From contig NZ_CP141048.1 in NCBI RefSeq assembly GCF_034627025.1, positions 558,001-622,000 of the forward strand: 64,000 nt of DNA. Reading direction: 5' to 3'. Under the pieces are notes generated by a model. It was not told the DNA's origin. It saw only the letters and a list, made by a program, of their open reading frames with translations, and searched no databases. Both the position numbers and the translations under genes were made by a program. Positions 10,211 through 20,708 of the stretch are shown here, piece by piece; position 1 is the stretch's first letter, and each line of letters starts with the position of its first letter. This DNA is from Microvirga lotononidis. Its GTDB lineage: Bacteria; Pseudomonadota; Alphaproteobacteria; Rhizobiales; Beijerinckiaceae.

Positions 10211-12214
10211 ATGTTTTCGAACATCGATCTCCAGCAACTCATCTTCGGACGACTGTCGCTCGAAGCCATCCCCTACCATGAGCCGATTCTGCTCGCGACC
10301 TTCGCGGTCGTCGCCCTGGGCGGGATCGCGCTCCTGGGCGCCATCACGTGGTACGACAAATGGGGCTATCTGTGGCACGAATGGTTCACGAGCGTCGATC
10401 ACAAGAAGATCGGCATCATGTACGTCATCCTCGCCATCGTGATGCTGCTGCGCGGCTTCGCCGATGCGCTCATGATGATCACCCAGAAGGCACTTTCGGT
10501 CGGCGTGAACGAGGGCTACCTGCCTCCGCACCATTACGACCAGGTTTTTTCCGCCCACGGCATGATCATGATCTTCTTCATGGCCATGCCGTTCGTGACC
10601 GGCCTCATGAACTACGTGATGCCGCTGCAGATCGGGGCGCGCGACGTCGCCTTTCCCTTCCTGAACAACTTCAGCTTCTGGATGACGGCAGGCGGCGCCA
10701 TCCTGACGATGATGTCCCTGTTTGTCGGCGAGTTCTCGCGGGCAACCTGGCTCGGCTTCGCGCCTCTGTCGGAGGCGGCGTACAGTCCGGGTGTGGGGGT
10801 TGATTACTACATCTGGGGCCTTCAGGTCGCTGGCGTGGGGACCACATTGTCGGGCGTCAACCTGATCGCAACCATCGCAAAGATGCGTGCTCCGGGCATG
10901 ACGATGATGAAGATGCCCGTCTTCTGCTGGACCACACTCGCCAGCAACGCGATGATCGTCACGATCTTTCCGGTCCTGACTGCGACCCTGACGCTCCTGG
11001 CCCTCGACCGTTACGTGGGGACGCATTTCTTCACGAACGACTACGGCGGCAACCCGATGATGTACATGAACCTCATCTGGATCTGGGGCCACCCGGAGGT
11101 TTACGTTCTCGTCCTGCCAGCCTTCGGCATCTTCTCGGAGGTCACCTCGACCTTCAGCAGCAAGCGGCTGTTCGGCTACACGTCGATGGTCTACGCCACG
11201 ATGGTGATCGCCCTCGTGTCCTGGCTCGTCTGGCTGCACCATTTCTTCACCATGGGAGCGGGGCCCAACGTCAATTCCTTCTTCGCCATTGCGAGCATGA
11301 TCATTTCGATTCCGACGGGCGCGAAGGTGTTCAACTGGCTGTTCACCATGTATCGGGGGAAACTCCGGTTCGAGACGCCGTTCATCTGGGTGGTGGGCTT
11401 CATCCCGACCTTCGTGATCGGCGGTCTGACGGGTGTGCTGCTTGCCGTGCCGCCCGCCGACTTCCAGTTGCACAACACCCTGTTCCTGGTCGCCCACTTC
11501 CACAACGTTATCATTGGCGGCGTGGTGTTCGGGGTCCTGGCAGGCCTACAGTACTGGTTCCCCAAGGCATTTGGCTTCAAGCTCGACCCGTTCTGGGGCA
11601 AGGTGTCGTTCTGGTGCTGGCTTGTCGGCTTCTGGACCGTGTTCGCGCCGCTCTATCTCGTCGGCCTGATGGGCGTGACGCGCCGGACGCAGCACTTCGA
11701 CGACCCGGCCGTGCAGCCCTACCTGACGGTTGCCGCGATCGGCGTCTTCATCATCATGGCCGGCATCGCGGCGCTCCTGATCCAGCTCTTCGTCAGCTAT
11801 CTTCGGCGCGAGCAGCTACGCGATCTCACCGGGGATCCTTGGGAAGGCCGCACGCTCGAATGGGCGACGTCCTCGCCTCCCCCGCCCTACAATTTCGCCT
11901 TCACGCCCGTGGTCCACGACCTCGATGCATGGTGGGACATGAAGAGGCGCGGCGCCGATCACCCCTTGGAAGGCTTCAGGCCGATCCACATGCCGAAGAA
12001 CACCGGCGCGGGCGTGGTGCTGGCCGGGCTCAGCACAGTGCTTGGCTTCGCCCTGGTCTGGTACATCTGGTGGTTGGCCGCCCTGTCCTTCGTGGCTCTC
12101 CTGGCGGCCGCCATCATCCACACCTTCAACTACAACCGGGACTACTACATCCCGGCCGAGGAGGTCGTGCGGCTTGAAAACCAACGCATGGCGCAACTCG
12201 CAGGAAGGGCCTGA
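10211..12214 (+). CDS. cyoB: Cytochrome o ubiquinol oxidase subunit I
   Basis: The 667-residue catalytic haem-copper subunit. It reduces O2 to water with quinol electrons and pumps protons across the inner membrane. The CuB ligands and cross-linked tyrosine are visible: His294 and Tyr298 ([13 protein letters not shown]), and the His343-His344 pair (VWLHHFF), each ten residues later than in Escherichia coli CyoB. The low-spin haem region ([16 protein letters not shown]) is intact. About 15 hydrophobic segments are present. An AACGAGGATCCGC ribosome site precedes the ATG, 17 bases after cyoA. Confidence 0.97.
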   Translation: MFSNIDLQQLIFGRLSLEAIPYHEPILLATFAVVALGGIALLGAITWYDKWGYLWHEWFTSVDHKKIGIMYVILAIVMLLRGFADALMMITQKALSVGVNEGYLPPHHYDQVFSAHGMIMIFFMAMPFVTGLMNYVMPLQIGARDVAFPFLNNFSFWMTAGGAILTMMSLFVGEFSRATWLGFAPLSEAAYSPGVGVDYYIWGLQVAGVGTTLSGVNLIATIAKMRAPGMTMMKMPVFCWTTLASNAMIVTIFPVLTATLTLLALDRYVGTHFFTNDYGGNPMMYMNLIWIWGHPEVYVLVLPAFGIFSEVTSTFSSKRLFGYTSMVYATMVIALVSWLVWLHHFFTMGAGPNVNSFFAIASMIISIPTGAKVFNWLFTMYRGKLRFETPFIWVVGFIPTFVIGGLTGVLLAVPPADFQLHNTLFLVAHFHNVIIGGVVFGVLAGLQYWFPKAFGFKLDPFWGKVSFWCWLVGFWTVFAPLYLVGLMGVTRRTQHFDDPAVQPYLTVAAIGVFIIMAGIAALLIQLFVSYLRREQLRDLTGDPWEGRTLEWATSSPPPPYNFAFTPVVHDLDAWWDMKRRGADHPLEGFRPIHMPKNTGAGVVLAGLSTVLGFALVWYIWWLAALSFVALLAAAIIHTFNYNRDYYIPAEEVVRLENQRMAQLAGRA

Positions 12215-12218
12215 GCCG

Positions 12219-12845
12219 ATGCATGAGATGACTCCACCGCCCGGCGCAACGGCGCCGGTCTTCTACGAGCAGGAAGAGCACGCCCACGGCGATGGGGGAA
12301 CGTTGTTCGGCTTCTGGATCTACCTGATGGGTGACAGCCTCATCTTTGCGGTCCTGTTCGCCTGCTACGGCGTGCTCGGCCGCAATTACGCGGCGGGTCC
12401 ATCGGGCGCGGACCTGTTCGATCTGCGGCTGGTCGCGGTCAACACAGGCCTCCTTCTCTTGTCCTCGATTACCTACGGCTTCGCCATGCTGGAGATGGAC
12501 AAGGAGAAGGCCCGCACGACCCTCATCTGGCTCGCGGTCACGGGCCTGCTCGGCGCGGCGTTCCTGGCGATCGAGCTTTATGAATTCGCGCACCTGATCC
12601 GCGAGGGCGCCACGCCTCAGCGGAGCGCCTTCCTGTCCTCGTTCTTCACGCTGGTGGGCACGCACGGGCTGCACGTCACGTTTGGCATCGTCTGGCTCGT
12701 GACCCTGATGGTCCAGGTGCGTCTGCGCGGGTTGATCCGGGAGAACCAGCGCCGGCTCATGTGCCTCTCCATGTTCTGGCACTTCCTCGACGTGGTCTGG
12801 ATCGGCGTGTTCACCTTCGTCTACCTGATGGGAGTCATGCGATGA
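12219..12845 (+). CDS. cyoC: Cytochrome o ubiquinol oxidase subunit III
   Basis: A 208-residue subunit III with five hydrophobic helices (for example [19 protein letters not shown] and [19 protein letters not shown]). The start at 12219 is 4 bases after the cyoB stop and is preceded by GGAAGGGCC. A longer open frame reaching back to 12042 lies inside cyoB and shows no family similarity, so it was trimmed. The stop overlaps the cyoD start by four bases (ATGA), indicating translational coupling. Confidence 0.96.
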   Translation: MHEMTPPPGATAPVFYEQEEHAHGDGGTLFGFWIYLMGDSLIFAVLFACYGVLGRNYAAGPSGADLFDLRLVAVNTGLLLLSSITYGFAMLEMDKEKARTTLIWLAVTGLLGAAFLAIELYEFAHLIREGATPQRSAFLSSFFTLVGTHGLHVTFGIVWLVTLMVQVRLRGLIRENQRRLMCLSMFWHFLDVVWIGVFTFVYLMGVMR

Positions 12846-13252
12846 GCGACATCGTCGAGCCCGGGCTCGCCGGGAGGCCGCAAGGCCACGGCGAGGCGCA
12901 TGGACCCCATGATGCGCATGGCTCGCAAGGCACGTTCAGAAGCTACATGACCGGCTTCGTCCTGTCGGTCATCCTCACGGCCATTCCGTTCTGGCTCGTG
13001 ATGGGCGATGTGCTGGACGACACACGCACGACCGGCATCATCATCATGGCGCTGGCGGCCGTGCAGATCGTCGTCCATATGATCTACTTCCTGCATATGA
13101 ACACGAAATCCGAGGGCGGCTGGACCTTCCTGGCCCTGGTGTTCACGCTCATTCTCGTCGTCATCACGCTGGTTGGCTCCATATGGGTCATGTACCACCT
13201 CGATCAGAACATGATGCCGATGCCACCCCACGAGGCAGTGCAAAAGCCCTGA
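12842..13252 (+). CDS. cyoD: Cytochrome o ubiquinol oxidase subunit IV
   Basis: A 136-residue subunit IV with three transmembrane helices (about 45-62, 75-95 and 105-125) and the family segment [21 protein letters not shown]. The N-terminus is His-rich ([13 protein letters not shown]), which is common in CyoD of this group. It aids assembly of the oxidase. The start overlaps the cyoC stop and the C-terminal coding region overlaps the following SURF1 frame. Confidence 0.95.
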   Translation: MSDIVEPGLAGRPQGHGEAHGPHDAHGSQGTFRSYMTGFVLSVILTAIPFWLVMGDVLDDTRTTGIIIMALAAVQIVVHMIYFLHMNTKSEGGWTFLALVFTLILVVITLVGSIWVMYHLDQNMMPMPPHEAVQKP

Positions 13253-14004
13253 CGGGCAAGCGCATCGCGGCGCTGGTCGCCTTCGACGTGATCGCGCTGC
13301 TGCTCGTGATCGGTCTCGCGTCGCTCGCGGTTTGGCAGGTTCATCGCCGTGCCAGCAAGCTCGACCTGATCGCGCGCGTGGACGCGCGGGTTCATGCGGC
13401 TCCCACGCCTGCGCCGGGGCGCGAACAATGGGCCGACGTGTCGGCGGCCGCGGACGAGTACCGCCACGTGGTCGTGACGGGACGGTGGCTCGAAGATCGT
13501 TCCGCGCGCGTGCAGGCGGTCACGGAACTGGGCGGCGGATACTGGGTCATGGCGCCCTTGGCCCGGGATGACGGGACGACTGTATTCGTCAACCGCGGCT
13601 TCATTCCCGAGACAGAGCGCGATCCGGCCGTCTGGCAGCCGCGTACCTCGGAACCTGTCACCGTGACGGGCCTGCTGCGCGTGTCGGAACCGGGCGGTGG
13701 CTTTCTGCGTGCGAACGATCCAGCGTCCGACCGGTGGTACTCCCGCGACGTGGCGGCGATCGCCGCCGCCCATGAGCTCGCTAAGGTCGCACCGTACTTC
13801 ATCGATGCCGAACGGACACCCGGCAAAGGCGGCTTGCCCGTCCCGGGACTGACCGTAATAGCCTTCTCGAACAATCACCTCGTTTACGCTCTGACCTGGG
13901 CCGCTTTGGCACTGATGGCTGCAGCGGGAGCGATCTTCGTCAATCTCGACATCTTGCGCCCCCGCTGGTTCAAATTGCGGCACGCCCGCCTGAACGAGTT
14001 CTGA
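13183..14004 (+). CDS. SURF1-family oxidase assembly protein
   Basis: A 273-residue SURF1 family protein, implicated in haem a/o insertion and assembly of haem-copper oxidases. The architecture is the family norm: an N-terminal helix (about 30-52), a periplasmic domain with GGGYWVMAPLARDDGTTVFVNRG-type sequence split here as a conserved core near residues 113-140, and a C-terminal helix (about 235-258) with FSNNHLVYALTWAALA. It is the last gene of the operon. The only in-frame ATG (13183) overlaps cyoD by 70 bases; a later CTG near the cyoD stop is an alternative start, so the true N-terminus is uncertain. Confidence 0.9.
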   Translation: MGHVPPRSEHDADATPRGSAKALTGKRIAALVAFDVIALLLVIGLASLAVWQVHRRASKLDLIARVDARVHAAPTPAPGREQWADVSAAADEYRHVVVTGRWLEDRSARVQAVTELGGGYWVMAPLARDDGTTVFVNRGFIPETERDPAVWQPRTSEPVTVTGLLRVSEPGGGFLRANDPASDRWYSRDVAAIAAAHELAKVAPYFIDAERTPGKGGLPVPGLTVIAFSNNHLVYALTWAALALMAAAGAIFVNLDILRPRWFKLRHARLNEF

Positions 14005-14165
14005 TGCCGGCCTGCCCTAAGCGCATAATGAGATTGAATCATCCGCGCCTGTGATCCGCTTCACAGCCCGCCTCCGCACGATCGTTCAAAGTCCAATCAT
14101 CGCCAATGGAGATCGCATCTCAGGCGGTACGGAACGCAACATTTGAACTGCAGAGGATTTATGTC

Positions 14166-14492
14166 ATGAACATCAACGTGAATGCCAGCCCGATCACCCA
14201 GGTTGCCACCACCACGGCCATCGGCGGCCCTGGCATCTTCGGCGACGGCGGCGACGCCACGGCCGTGACGAACCAGCACGCCGAGAGCTCGAATGTCCAG
14301 TTGGGGGACAGCTATCACTTCCCGTGGAGCGGCCCGGGCGCGGACTTCGGCCCCGACATCAACGTGAACGCCAGCCCGATCACCCAAGTGGCGGACACGA
14401 CCGCCGTCGGCGGCCTCGGCCTCTTCGGGCATGGCGGCGATGCCCTCGCCTTCACCAACCAGGACGCCCACATCTTCAACTTTCAGGGCTGA
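14166..14492 (+). CDS. Small tandem-repeat protein, function unknown
   Basis: A 108-residue protein that I do not recognise. It consists mainly of two 37-residue units (residues 3-39 and 65-101) that are identical at 29 positions. Each unit begins INVNASPITQVA and ends with a Gly-rich FGxGGDAxAxTNQxA segment. A linker containing DSYHFPWSGPG joins them. There is no signal peptide and no membrane segment. The start at 14166 follows an AGAGG ribosome site; an earlier in-frame ATG at 14106 has none. The DNA of the two units is also conserved, so the duplication is fairly recent or under selection. It lies downstream of the cytochrome o operon, separated by 160 bases. Confidence 0.75.
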   Translation: MNINVNASPITQVATTTAIGGPGIFGDGGDATAVTNQHAESSNVQLGDSYHFPWSGPGADFGPDINVNASPITQVADTTAVGGLGLFGHGGDALAFTNQDAHIFNFQG

Positions 14493-14678
14493 CCACGGCC
14501 TCGGAGCGCCAGGGCCATGGGCCCGCGGCGCTCCACTTTCCTCACGGCGCGACAATAAGCGTCGTCCGATAGTCGAATGTTATGGTATTCTTCCCGTCAG
14601 GCTTGGTCTCTTCTGAACCAGGGGCCATCATAAAGGACCAGATCCAGGTCGAACCTGGCGATAGAGGGGGCACCTCTC

Positions 14679-14945
14679 ATGGAAACAACCGTTCTCAGCG
14701 TCTTGAGGAAGGCCTGCGATCTCGTCGGCAGCGGGCAATCGCTCGGGATCATCGAAGCGATCAGTTCCCTGCGGGATCAGACCAGCGGCCGGACGCGGGA
14801 TCTCGCCTACTATGCCGTGCTCGAAACGGCGATGATAAGCCGTGGGGACGCTTCGCTGGCCATGCTCGCCGGCGACACCCAGGCGGAATCCGCGACCGAG
14901 CTGCTTGAGGCGACGATCCGGCGCATCATGTCGGCGCTTCATTAA
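14679..14945 (+). CDS. Hypothetical 88-residue protein
   Basis: Unrecognised, predicted soluble and alpha-helical (METTVLSVLRKACDLV start; ELLEATIRRIMSAL end). A GATAGAGGGGGC stretch upstream gives a plausible ribosome site. The stop codon is embedded in the left end of a dispersed repeat copy. Coding status rests on the clean frame, ribosome site and codon use typical of the window; no function is offered. Confidence 0.6.
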   Translation: METTVLSVLRKACDLVGSGQSLGIIEAISSLRDQTSGRTRDLAYYAVLETAMISRGDASLAMLAGDTQAESATELLEATIRRIMSALH

Positions 14946-14987
14946 AGCATCGAACGCAAAAGCGGGAACCGGTTCTGCTTGGAAAGG
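14943..14987. repeat. Dispersed intergenic repeat, copy 1 (partial)
   Basis: The stretch from TAAAGCATCGAACGCAAAAG through GGGAACCGGTT and GGAAAGG matches the left part of the repeat at 51166 with only a few changes. It begins inside the stop codon of the 88-residue protein gene. The core AAAAGxGGGAACCGGTTxTGC is imperfectly palindromic. The right arm seen in the other copies (ending CCGATGCTCTA) is not present here. Confidence 0.75.
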
Positions 14988-15052
14988 TGCTCCACTCTTG
15001 GGAGAGCGCATCGTCGAGCGCGGTCCCGCAGGGACGCGCTCGTATCCGCTCG

Positions 15053-15610
15053 TCAGAGGCTACCTTGCGCCCCGCAGGCAATCTGCGCTCCCGTCATATG
15101 AACGGGCGTGACCGGCTTGACGTCGCGACCGGCAACGGCACAGGTGAGGCGCGCCTCGGAGCGACATTGCGGGCCCTTCGCCGGACCGACCCGCGGCCCG
15201 ACTGCGAACTGGACCGTCACCTCCCCAGGGGCCGATTCGAGATAGCCTTCGACGGACGACAACCAGCTTTGGCCTACGAGATCCTCCGTGGCGCGCGCTT
15301 CGCTCAGGGCCTGCTCGACGCAGGCCACGGCCGCCTCCTTAGGCTGCAGGGGTTCGATCACGACGGGCGGCGCGATGGCAGCGGTGGTTTCCACCTCTGG
15401 AACCTGGTTCGTTGCGGAGGCTTGCGGCTCGCTTTCCTGCGGCTCACCGCGAAATCCATTGATGGTCGCAAGCGCAAGAATCGCAAAGACCGCCGTCTGG
15501 ATGGGGATGCGTTTCAGCTTGTTCAGGAGCGGAGCCCGGCTGAAGAGAACCGGGCCATACAAGTGAACGAAGATGGTGACGAGGGTGAGGAGAAGGAGGA
15601 AACGCAACAT
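15053..15610 (-). CDS. Membrane-anchored hypothetical protein
   Basis: A 185-residue protein of unknown function. Hydrophobic stretches at about residues 2-20 (LRFLLLLTLVTIFVHLYGP) and 37-52 suggest two N-terminal membrane segments; the rest is probably periplasmic. The region 53-95 is Pro/Glu/Ala-rich, and a C-terminal domain of about 90 residues contains four cysteines. It is followed by the exopolysaccharide acetylation-like pair read from the same strand only at a distance, so no operon is claimed. Confidence 0.65.
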   Translation of the reverse strand: MLRFLLLLTLVTIFVHLYGPVLFSRAPLLNKLKRIPIQTAVFAILALATINGFRGEPQESEPQASATNQVPEVETTAAIAPPVVIEPLQPKEAAVACVEQALSEARATEDLVGQSWLSSVEGYLESAPGEVTVQFAVGPRVGPAKGPQCRSEARLTCAVAGRDVKPVTPVHMTGAQIACGAQGSL

Positions 15611-15738
15611 AATGGATCGTGCCCGCGCGATATCGTGCGAAATGAACGGCTTGTCCTGGGAACGCCCCTAACCTAACGCAGGATCCCCGTCACCGCATGC
15701 AGCAAGTGCCGTTTCTCTCATTTATGGTTAGGGATGTG

Positions 15739-16749
15739 TTAAAGTCCCGCACGCTTCCGGATGTCGAGCAATGCCGCCGCGATGTCCTGCTCCATGGCCC
15801 GGGCGACAGAGTGGCGATAATGGATCTGATCGATGAACGCATCGATCTTCTTCAGCTCCGGCCGGTCATCCCACCAATCGACCAGGGCCGTATTCGGCCG
15901 CTCCGATGCCAGAGCGATGAGACGCTGTCTGCAGGCCTGCTCGGAGCGGTATCGGGGTGTATTGGGGCGCGGTTGCTTTGCCGTGAAGACGGGCGGAACC
16001 GCCAGAACGACCGAGAGATCGGCCGGAAGAGCCGCAAGCTTTTCCCTTAGAACCTGAACCCCGGGGAATGACGGCTCTCCCAGCACCTCCTGATCGTTCC
16101 GACGCTTGAACAGGAGCTCGCGTCGGCGGGGCGCATCGGCAAGAAGCTTCGCATAGAGAGGATCGTAATCCCAATAGCCATCCGGGGCGGAATCGGGTTT
16201 GGAACTCCGGAGGATTCCCAAACGCCGAGCGGCCTGCCCGATACTTCCCATGCTGATCAGCCCGGTCAGATACTCGACCTTCGAGGCGCTGAAGCGCCAG
16301 AGCGGAAAGGCGCTGTTGCCGAGTTGCGTCGGATCGGAGGCGCACCAGGTGTCCCGGCTGATTCCCATGACCAGCGCTTTCGCCGTGCCCTCATGGTGCT
16401 TCATGAACCAGTCGATAATCGCGAGCTGCTCGGGGATCTGCGTACCCGGCACGGCCAGTTGCACGAATGGGATTCCGGTCTGCGCCGTCAGCCGGGACGG
16501 CATGATGAGAGCGATGGTCGAATTGCCGATCACGGCCGCTTCGAATTTCCGGTTACGCCCCACGCTCGCTGTCGCATTGACCTCCTTCTGCCCACGCAGG
16601 TTCGGCTCGCGGAAGAACGGCGAACGTCCCGTATCGTATGGGTCGATCAGGTACATCCCGACCACGAATGCGAGAAAGAGGGCAACGGACGAGGAGACCG
16701 CCCATAGGACGAACTGTTTCCAGGCCGGGTTCTGATTATCTGCCGTCAT
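15739..16749 (-). CDS. SGNH-like membrane protein partnered with MBOAT
   Basis: A 336-residue protein with one N-terminal membrane helix (about 11-32) and a periplasmic domain. The segment AAVIGNSTIALIMPSRL looks like the first block of an SGNH/AlgJ-DltD-like acyl-handling fold, and a late FIDQIHYRHSVA could supply the Asp-x-x-His block. It lies 15 bases downstream of an AlgI-type MBOAT gene on the same strand, an arrangement used for O-acetylation of exopolysaccharides. I infer it hands acetyl groups to, or acts on, a surface polymer. Catalytic residues are proposed, not proven. Confidence 0.72.
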   Translation of the reverse strand: MTADNQNPAWKQFVLWAVSSSVALFLAFVVGMYLIDPYDTGRSPFFREPNLRGQKEVNATASVGRNRKFEAAVIGNSTIALIMPSRLTAQTGIPFVQLAVPGTQIPEQLAIIDWFMKHHEGTAKALVMGISRDTWCASDPTQLGNSAFPLWRFSASKVEYLTGLISMGSIGQAARRLGILRSSKPDSAPDGYWDYDPLYAKLLADAPRRRELLFKRRNDQEVLGEPSFPGVQVLREKLAALPADLSVVLAVPPVFTAKQPRPNTPRYRSEQACRQRLIALASERPNTALVDWWDDRPELKKIDAFIDQIHYRHSVARAMEQDIAAALLDIRKRAGL

Positions 16750-16764
16750 CGGATGCGCTGTCCG

Positions 16765-18138
16765 TCAGAACTGGAAATAGATGAATTCATAGTTCGCGGA
16801 ATCCCCGATCTGGAGCAGAACCGCCATCAGCACGACCGCGAAGCCGACGGCGATCCAGCGCCGGGGCGGAACGAGCTGGACGGCCGTCCATGTCGTCGGC
16901 CCGAAGCATGCGACTGCAGCAGCAAGCGCGATGGCACGCCACTTGAAGGTCTCGCCGATCGTCGTGAACCCGAGCATCCCTTCATAAATCCGCAATGCGG
17001 CATCGAAACTCGGCGCACGGAACAGGACCCATGTGAACATGACGAACAGCATCGTCAGCGCCCAGCCTAGTATGCCCGGCATGCGCAGTCCGGCCCGTCG
17101 CCAGAGCACGCCCGCGCCGAGCCCGAGACCATGCGCGACTCCCCAGGCGATGAAGGTGAGCCCGGCACCATGCCAGAGACCTCCGAGGGCCATGGTGGCG
17201 AAGAGAGCGCCGATCTGAACTCCGAGGCCGTTCCGACTGCCTCCGAGAGGAATGTAAAGATAGTCGCGCAGGAAGCGCGACAGGGTCATGTGCCAGCGGC
17301 GCCAGAAGTCCTGGAGGGACGTTGAGATATAGGGCTTGTCGAAATTCTGCGGCAGGACGATCCCGAGCGTGAGAGCCATGCCCAGTGCCATGTCCGTGTA
17401 GCCGGAGAAGTCGAAATAGATCTGGAACGTGAAGCCGAGCGTCGCCTGCCATGCGTCGAGAGTGGGGATCGTAGCGCCGGCGGCCGCCTGGGCGAAAATG
17501 GGATTGACGTTTTCGGCCAGGGGATCGCTGACGAAGACCTTCTTCGCAAGGCCGAGAATAAGCAGCATGAACCCGCGGCCGAAGCGCTCCGCCGCGTCGG
17601 AACGCTTGTAGGGTCGCTCGTCGAACTGGTGCATGATCTCGCTCCAACGAACGAGCGGACCGGCAAGCACCTGGGGAAAGAAGGCGATGTAAAGGGCATA
17701 GCGCACGAGGCCGAAACGCGGCGCCCGTCCGGCCTTCAGGTCGACGAGGTACATGACATGATGGAACGTGAAGAACGAGATGCCCAGCGGCAGCGCGATG
17801 TCCCATTTCGGAATAACGACGGCGGAAAGAAGGCTCGTAAGATCGGCGAAGAAATTGAAATACTTGAAGATGCCGAGAACGAGGAGGTTCGCAATCAACG
17901 CCAGGGTAATCAGGATTCCCTGCCGCGCTTTCAGGAAGGTTTGTGCCACGAACCAGTTCACCAGGATCGAGGCCGCCAGCAGCGGGGCGAAGCGCCAATC
18001 CCAATAGCCGTAGAAGACGAACGACAGGATGAGCAGCAACGGCAATCGCCATTGCGGCCGGAAGCGCTCGACGAGCCAGTGCATCACCAAGGAGGCCGGC
18101 AGGAATACGAGAAGAAACGCAAAGGAATTAAATAGCAT
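16765..18138 (-). CDS. MBOAT-family O-acyltransferase (AlgI-like)
   Basis: A 457-residue polytopic membrane-bound O-acyltransferase. The family core is clear: LQDFWRRWHMTLSRFLRDYLY, LGGSRNG, and the catalytic-histidine block MALGGLWHGAGLTFIAWG. About ten hydrophobic segments are present. These proteins move acetyl groups across the membrane for transfer to alginate, cellulose, peptidoglycan or other polymers; no polymer synthesis genes are nearby to say which. It forms a two-gene unit with the SGNH-like protein downstream. A candidate promoter lies about 180 bases upstream. Confidence 0.93.
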   Translation of the reverse strand: MLFNSFAFLLVFLPASLVMHWLVERFRPQWRLPLLLILSFVFYGYWDWRFAPLLAASILVNWFVAQTFLKARQGILITLALIANLLVLGIFKYFNFFADLTSLLSAVVIPKWDIALPLGISFFTFHHVMYLVDLKAGRAPRFGLVRYALYIAFFPQVLAGPLVRWSEIMHQFDERPYKRSDAAERFGRGFMLLILGLAKKVFVSDPLAENVNPIFAQAAAGATIPTLDAWQATLGFTFQIYFDFSGYTDMALGMALTLGIVLPQNFDKPYISTSLQDFWRRWHMTLSRFLRDYLYIPLGGSRNGLGVQIGALFATMALGGLWHGAGLTFIAWGVAHGLGLGAGVLWRRAGLRMPGILGWALTMLFVMFTWVLFRAPSFDAALRIYEGMLGFTTIGETFKWRAIALAAAVACFGPTTWTAVQLVPPRRWIAVGFAVVLMAVLLQIGDSANYEFIYFQF

Positions 18139-18318
18139 CGTTGACCGGCACGTCTTGTGGATCGAGCGACACGGAGGCCAACGGCGTCAGAAATCCGCTC
18201 CGAATCTTCTGGCTTCCTGATCGACATTACGATGCGTCGTCAAGTTTCCGACACCTACCCTGGATTCCGACTATCGTCTATGCTCAGCGCGTCGCATGAA
18301 AAGGAAATTGAGTTACAG

Positions 18319-18347
18319 GCCTAAACGCTCAAGTTTGTTGGTGTCAA
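18319..18347 (-). promoter_or_regulatory. Candidate sigma-70 promoter for the MBOAT pair
   Basis: On the minus strand a perfect TTGACA (18347-18342) is followed after 17 bases by TTAGGC (18324-18319). The -10 box is weak. The predicted leader to the MBOAT start would be about 170 bases. Confidence 0.4.
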
Positions 18348-18355
18348 GCTTTTGA

Positions 18356-18457
18356 AGGGGCGATCGCAGGGGCTGATCTCAAGGTTGGATTGAAAATCGC
18401 CCCTCCCTCTGCATGCTTTGCCAACAGTTGCTCCCATGAGCATGAGAGCAACTGTTG
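18356..18457. terminator. Two inverted repeats between pepT and the MBOAT operon
   Basis: In this 385-base gap (18139-18523) there are two hairpins. One has a 12-bp perfect stem (CAACAGTTGCTC at 18422-18433 with its complement at 18446-18457) and a 12-base loop. The other has a 9-bp stem (AGGGGCGAT 18356-18364 with 18396-18404) and a 31-base loop. They lie downstream of the pepT stop and upstream of the MBOAT start, so transcription termination of pepT is the simplest role. Neither has a clear U-tract. Confidence 0.5.
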
Positions 18458-18523
18458 TCTCTCCACCGACAGAATCTCGAAGGGCGGCTCGATCGCCGCA
18501 GTCTTTTGGACCCGCACGTCGCG

Positions 18524-19759
<1,236 letters not shown>

Positions 19760-19934
19760 GGGATAATCCAAGTTGCGGCGGGAACAGACTTGTAGCGGGG
19801 CGAAGTCGTCCCGTGAATGGGCTGCGGGAAAATCCTTGGTCGAACCCGTGTCGCTGGTCATTCGACGGGCGATGATCCTTCGGCTGGGCCGAAGGCTGAC
19901 TCTATAACATCCGCATTGTGCCTGCCTCCGGGCC

Positions 19935-20699
19935 ATGGGCAAATGCCGCATGTTCGATCTGTCCCCGTGGGCCCTCCTCGCCATCGCCGCGACCTTTCTC
20001 CTTGCCGGGATCGTCAAGGGCGTGACGGGCATGGGATTGCCGACCATCGCCATGGGGGTACTGGGTGCCTTCATGGCGCCTGCCGCAGCGGCGGCTCTGC
20101 TGATCGTGCCGTCCTTCGTGACCAATGTCTGGCAGCTCCTCTCCGGTCCTGGCTTCTCCGCACTCATCCGACGGCTGTGGACCATGATGGCGGGCATCGT
20201 CCTTGGCACGATGGCCGGCTCGTCCGTTCTGGCAAGCGGCAGCACGCGTTGGACCACCTTGGCCCTCGGCGCGGCGCTGATCATCTATGCGGGCTACACG
20301 CTGTTTGCCCGGCAGCTATCCGTGCCGCGTCGGATGGAGCCATGGCTCTCACCGGTCATCGGCCTGACGACGGGCATCGTTACCGGTGGAACCGGCGTCT
20401 TCGTCATTCCGGCCGTGCCTTACCTCCAGGCGCTCGGATTGGGCAAGGATGACCTGATCCAGGCCCTTGGCCTGTCCTTCACCATCTCGACCATCGCTCT
20501 CGCCGCAGGGCTCACGTGGCGGAGCGCCTTTCCCCTCGATGGATTGGCTCTGTCGTCCCTCGCCATCGCCCCCGCGCTCCTTGGCATGTGGCTCGGGCAG
20601 GCCATCCGCAAGCGGGTGAGCCCACAAACGTTCCGGCGCTGGTTTCTCGTCTGTCTGCTGCTGCTCGGGACGGAGCTCTTCCTGCGGGCCCTCCTCTGA
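19935..20699 (+). CDS. Sulfite exporter TauE/SafE family protein
   Basis: A 254-residue membrane protein with about eight hydrophobic segments and the family's repeated GxxKGxxGMGLP-type motif near the N-terminus (AGIVKGVTGMGLPTIAM) and its counterpart midway (TTGIVTGGTGVFVIPAVPYL). These are putative exporters of sulfite, sulfoacetate or related organic anions. It is read divergently from pepT. The ATG at 19950 is an alternative start. The substrate is unknown. Confidence 0.9.
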   Translation: MGKCRMFDLSPWALLAIAATFLLAGIVKGVTGMGLPTIAMGVLGAFMAPAAAAALLIVPSFVTNVWQLLSGPGFSALIRRLWTMMAGIVLGTMAGSSVLASGSTRWTTLALGAALIIYAGYTLFARQLSVPRRMEPWLSPVIGLTTGIVTGGTGVFVIPAVPYLQALGLGKDDLIQALGLSFTISTIALAAGLTWRSAFPLDGLALSSLAIAPALLGMWLGQAIRKRVSPQTFRRWFLVCLLLLGTELFLRALL

Positions 20700-20708
20700 C
20701 GCAGGCGC

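Noticed and set aside
10181..11503. 440-residue open frame opposite cyoB
   Set aside because: Antisense shadow with His/Asp/Arg-rich composition typical of reverse-read membrane genes.
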